Source: Alphaproteobacteria bacterium
GTDB taxonomy: Bacteria; Pseudomonadota; Alphaproteobacteria; Puniceispirillales; Marisalimonadaceae
Length of the DNA stretch: 7,900 bases
Direction of reading: 5' to 3'
NCBI GenBank assembly: GCA_016777645.1
Contig: JADHRC010000072.1
Span: 1-7,900, forward strand
Shown here piece after piece: positions 5,805-7,900 of the stretch; positions within the stretch are counted from its first letter, which is position 1, and every line of letters begins with the position of its first letter. The notes beneath the pieces were generated by a model. It did not search any database, was not told where the DNA came from, and worked only from the letters and a program-made list of their open reading frames with translations. The translations under genes were made by a program, and so were the position numbers.

Positions 5805-5879
5805 TTGCTAAAAACATATGTTGAGCGTGATTTTTTATAAGATCAGCCTAACAATAACTAATTTTTAAAACAAAATAGA
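5805..5879 (+). other. phaR-transporter intergenic region
   Basis: These 75 bp show no clear promoter and no Shine-Dalgarno sequence before the transporter ATG at 5880 (the preceding bases are ACAAAATAGA). AAAAAATCA (5790-5798) could pair with TGATTTTTT (5828-5836) over a 29-nt loop. The stem is nearly all A/T and begins inside phaR, so I do not call it a terminator. Confidence 0.35.
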
Positions 5880-7475
5880 ATGAATATTTTTTATAAGATT
5901 TTTGGTAATTTTAAATTTTCTTTTATACCTCCATTAATGATTTATTTGGCTGCTGGATTTTCTGGTATTACAAATATTGTTGGCGTCTTTTTTGTAAAAG
6001 AATATCTAGATTTATCAGCAGTTTTTTTAGCAGGATTAGGTTTCTGGGCTGGTCTTCCCTGGGTTTTAAAAATGCCACTAGGACATTTAGTTGATATTTT
6101 ATGGAAATTTAAATCTTATCTTGTGTTACTTGGTGCTATCGTTATGGCCTCAAGTAGCTTGATTATGTACGGGTTAATTCAACATAAACTAATCATGATA
6201 AGTATTTTGAATCCTGAAAGTTGGTTTGTGATTGCGACCTTGTTAGCCCCTATTGGCTATGTTTTACAGGATGTCGTTGCAGACGCTATGACAGTTGAAG
6301 CTGTTCCTAAAATAGATGATAATGGTAATGAAATAGAATTTAATAAACTAAAATCCATGAATGTGTCCATGCAACTTCTTGGGAGAGTTTCAATCATTTT
6401 CGGAACATTGCTAGTTTCTCTTATAAACCTTATTGTATTTACAGATTCTTCAGAAATGACAGAAATAGAAAAAGTTAAGGCTTATGGTAATATTTATTTA
6501 TTTTCTTTAATTGTTCCAGTTATATCTATTTCCGGTATTTTTTTAGCGTATTTATTACAACAAAATAAATATAAATTACTTCTTGCCAAGGGAGTTGGAG
6601 CTAAAAAGGCTTCTCAAATGATTTTTAATGTTCCTGTAGCAACTAATCCAAATTTGTTAATAATAATTGGTTCAATAATTTTTGTTATTTTTACATTAAC
6701 TATTGGAACTTCAAACATAGGTTTCTCTCAAGAAATAGTATTTATTGGCTCTTTTGCAATAATATTATTTTTACTTTTTAAGTTATCAAATGAATTAGAT
6801 TTAAAAGCAAAAAAAATGCTGATAGGCACAGCAATCATTATATTTGCCTTTAGAGCGATGCCTGGTGTAGGTCAAGGAGGAACATGGTTTGAAATTGATG
6901 TTTTAAAATTCGACCAAGAATTTCTATCTTTACTTGGGTTAATTGCTTCTTTTCTTACTATTGTTGGTATTTTTGTTTTAAGGCCTCTAATGGAAAAATC
7001 TTCTATGAACAAGCTAATAATTATACTTTCTATAGCAGGTTCATTTTTTATATTACCCTCTATTGCGATGTTTTACGGTTTCCATGAATTCACCTCAAAA
7101 ATTACAAATGGAATAATTGATGCTCGATTTATTGCAATTTTTAATACAGCACTTGAAAGTCCTTTAGGACAAGTTTCTATGATTCCTATACTTGCATGGA
7201 TAGCACAGTCTGCTCCAAATCATTTAAAAGCCACATTCTTTGCGGTATTAGCTAGTTTTACTAACTTGGCTTTGTCTGCAAGTAATTTAGGAACTAAATA
7301 CTTAAATCAAATTTATGTTATCACCAGAGAAGTTAAAACAAATCTTGGAGAGGTTAAAATACCAGCTGATTACTCAGAACTAGGAACATTACTAATTATT
7401 GTGTGTTTGTTAACTTTGATTGTACCAATTATGGTAACTTTTTTAATTAAAAGGTTAAAATTAATTTCTTATTAA
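5880..7475 (+). CDS. Major facilitator superfamily transporter, folate/biopterin (BT1)-like
   Basis: This is a polytopic inner-membrane protein of 531 residues with about 12-14 hydrophobic spans, for example near 18-38, 46-66, 78-98, 115-134, 165-187, 203-226, 256-276, 312-330, 347-367, 378-398, 445-470 and 500-522. The motif LQDVVADAMTVE (129-140) closely resembles the DVVADA(L/M)VVE signature of the BT1 (folate-biopterin transporter) family. LPWVLKMPLGHLVD (59-72) corresponds to the family's K-P-x-G-x-(L/I)-(S/V)-D loop, and the VLKFDQEFLSLLGL segment (341-354) is also typical. Substrates of bacterial members are mostly unknown; folates or pterins are known for protozoan, cyanobacterial and plant relatives. 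The start is ATG at 5880, since it is the first ATG before the first membrane span, although no ribosome site is visible. It follows phaR on the same strand and could be read from it, but a role in PHB metabolism is not indicated. Confidence 0.7.
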   Translation: MNIFYKIFGNFKFSFIPPLMIYLAAGFSGITNIVGVFFVKEYLDLSAVFLAGLGFWAGLPWVLKMPLGHLVDILWKFKSYLVLLGAIVMASSSLIMYGLIQHKLIMISILNPESWFVIATLLAPIGYVLQDVVADAMTVEAVPKIDDNGNEIEFNKLKSMNVSMQLLGRVSIIFGTLLVSLINLIVFTDSSEMTEIEKVKAYGNIYLFSLIVPVISISGIFLAYLLQQNKYKLLLAKGVGAKKASQMIFNVPVATNPNLLIIIGSIIFVIFTLTIGTSNIGFSQEIVFIGSFAIILFLLFKLSNELDLKAKKMLIGTAIIIFAFRAMPGVGQGGTWFEIDVLKFDQEFLSLLGLIASFLTIVGIFVLRPLMEKSSMNKLIIILSIAGSFFILPSIAMFYGFHEFTSKITNGIIDARFIAIFNTALESPLGQVSMIPILAWIAQSAPNHLKATFFAVLASFTNLALSASNLGTKYLNQIYVITREVKTNLGEVKIPADYSELGTLLIIVCLLTLIVPIMVTFLIKRLKLISY

Positions 7476-7900
7476 TCAGTTTACCATTTGAGGAACAAGA
7501 AAAAGTAAATATAGAACACTCAAAACACCAACAGAAGCAGATGCCGCAAAACCTATAAGAAGAGGTTTTATCCCTAAATTGAAGATACTTTTAATATTAG
7601 TTTGTAATCCAAGAGCTACCATTGCAAATAAAATTAAATAAATTGAAAGTTTTTTTGACTGAACTATAAACTCTTCCCAATAAAAAACTTCATTGGTGCC
7701 ATCAAAAACAAAATCTCCCATAGTTCTAACAAGAGCCAAAATTATAAAAGCTAAAACAAAAAAAGGGAAAAAATTCTTAATTGACTTTTTTACATTTATA
7801 TTTTCATCTTTCGTATAAAGATATGCTATTAAAGGAATAAGAACAACCAGGAATGAATTCCTAAGAAGCTTAGTAGTCATTGCAGAGTTTAGGGCTTCTT
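7476..7900 (-). CDS. YeiH/UPF0324-family putative sulfate exporter, C-terminal part, 5' truncated by window edge
   Basis: The frame runs open through the right edge (reading ...EALNSAMTTKLLRNS), so the ATG at 7880 is internal. About 141 residues are visible of a family that is usually about 330-350 long. Hydrophobic spans alternate with short loops: one after TTKLLRNS, one at FFPFFVLAFIILALVRTMGD, one at SIYLILFAMVALGLQTN and one at KPLLIGFAASASVGVLSVLYL. The segment AMVALGLQTNIKSIFNLGIKPLLIGF and the ALVRTMGD turn are typical of the UPF0324 (Cons_hypoth698) membrane family. Some members are proposed sulfate or sulfite exporters because they neighbour taurine or sulfolactate degradation genes. 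That function is by association only, and the neighbour that might support it lies outside the window. Its TGA stop is directly adjacent to the TAA of the convergent transporter gene. Confidence 0.8.
   Translation of the reverse strand, partial: EALNSAMTTKLLRNSFLVVLIPLIAYLYTKDENINVKKSIKNFFPFFVLAFIILALVRTMGDFVFDGTNEVFYWEEFIVQSKKLSIYLILFAMVALGLQTNIKSIFNLGIKPLLIGFAASASVGVLSVLYLLFLVPQMVN

Noticed and set aside
5790..5836. AAAAAATCA / TGATTTTTT pairing as a phaR terminator
   Set aside because: The stem is almost all A/T with a 29-nt loop and begins inside the phaR coding sequence; too weak to call.
1..7900. Mobile element, CRISPR array, tRNA/rRNA or anti-phage system
   Set aside because: No transposase or integrase, no regularly spaced direct repeats, no cloverleaf-like or rRNA-like sequence, and every long frame is accounted for by metabolic or transport genes.

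Overview
The window is a visibly AT-rich stretch of bacterial chromosome (roughly 30% G+C by eye). It is dominated by a compact, intact polyhydroxybutyrate (PHB) gene cluster. The proteins look proteobacterial. The class I PHA synthase, the PhaR-type repressor and a PhaB that ends in an NGGHHMY-like tail best fit an AT-rich alphaproteobacterium, possibly a free-living marine lineage. That placement is inferred from family resemblance only; a low-GC beta- or gammaproteobacterium cannot be excluded.

Layout from left to right. (1) 2-589 (+): the 3' part of a gamma-glutamyltransferase gene, covering essentially the whole small subunit with its catalytic Thr; it is cut by the left edge. (2) 586-672: a short convergent intergenic region with a weak nested inverted repeat. 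(3) On the minus strand, phaZ (1605-2828, intracellular PHB depolymerase) followed by phaB (673-1455, acetoacetyl-CoA reductase). (4) A 73-bp divergent promoter region at 2829-2901. (5) On the plus strand, phaC (2902-4671, class I PHA synthase), a phasin gene (4755-5177) and phaR (5247-5804, PHB-responsive repressor). (6) 5880-7475 (+): a multi-spanning transporter of the folate/biopterin (BT1) branch of the major facilitator superfamily. (7) 7476-7900 (-): the 3' end of a YeiH-type (UPF0324) putative sulfate exporter, cut by the right edge and abutting the transporter gene with no gap. No intergenic stretch exceeds 150 bases. No RNA genes, mobile elements or CRISPR arrays were seen.

How the genes work together. 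PhaB makes (R)-3-hydroxybutyryl-CoA, PhaC polymerises it, the phasin coats the granule, PhaZ degrades the polymer, and PhaR senses the polymer and represses the phasin gene. The thiolase PhaA is absent from the window and must be encoded elsewhere. The clearest regulatory signal is in front of the phasin gene. A near-consensus sigma70 promoter (TTGACA, 16-nt spacer, TATATT) carries a perfect CTGC-ATT-GCAG palindrome between its -35 and -10 boxes, and a second TTGC-ATTT-GCAG copy lies three helical turns upstream. This matches the CTGC-N3/4-GCAG operator I recall for alphaproteobacterial PhaR. Another exact copy (CTGC-N4-GCAG) lies inside the phaZ coding region. A strong hairpin separates the phasin gene from phaR.

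I found no evidence of a wholly new system. The points worth a second look are the operator arrangement, the use of GTG or TTG starts by phaB, phaC and phaR, the N-terminal extension of PhaB, and the overlapping terminator and promoter signals before phaR.
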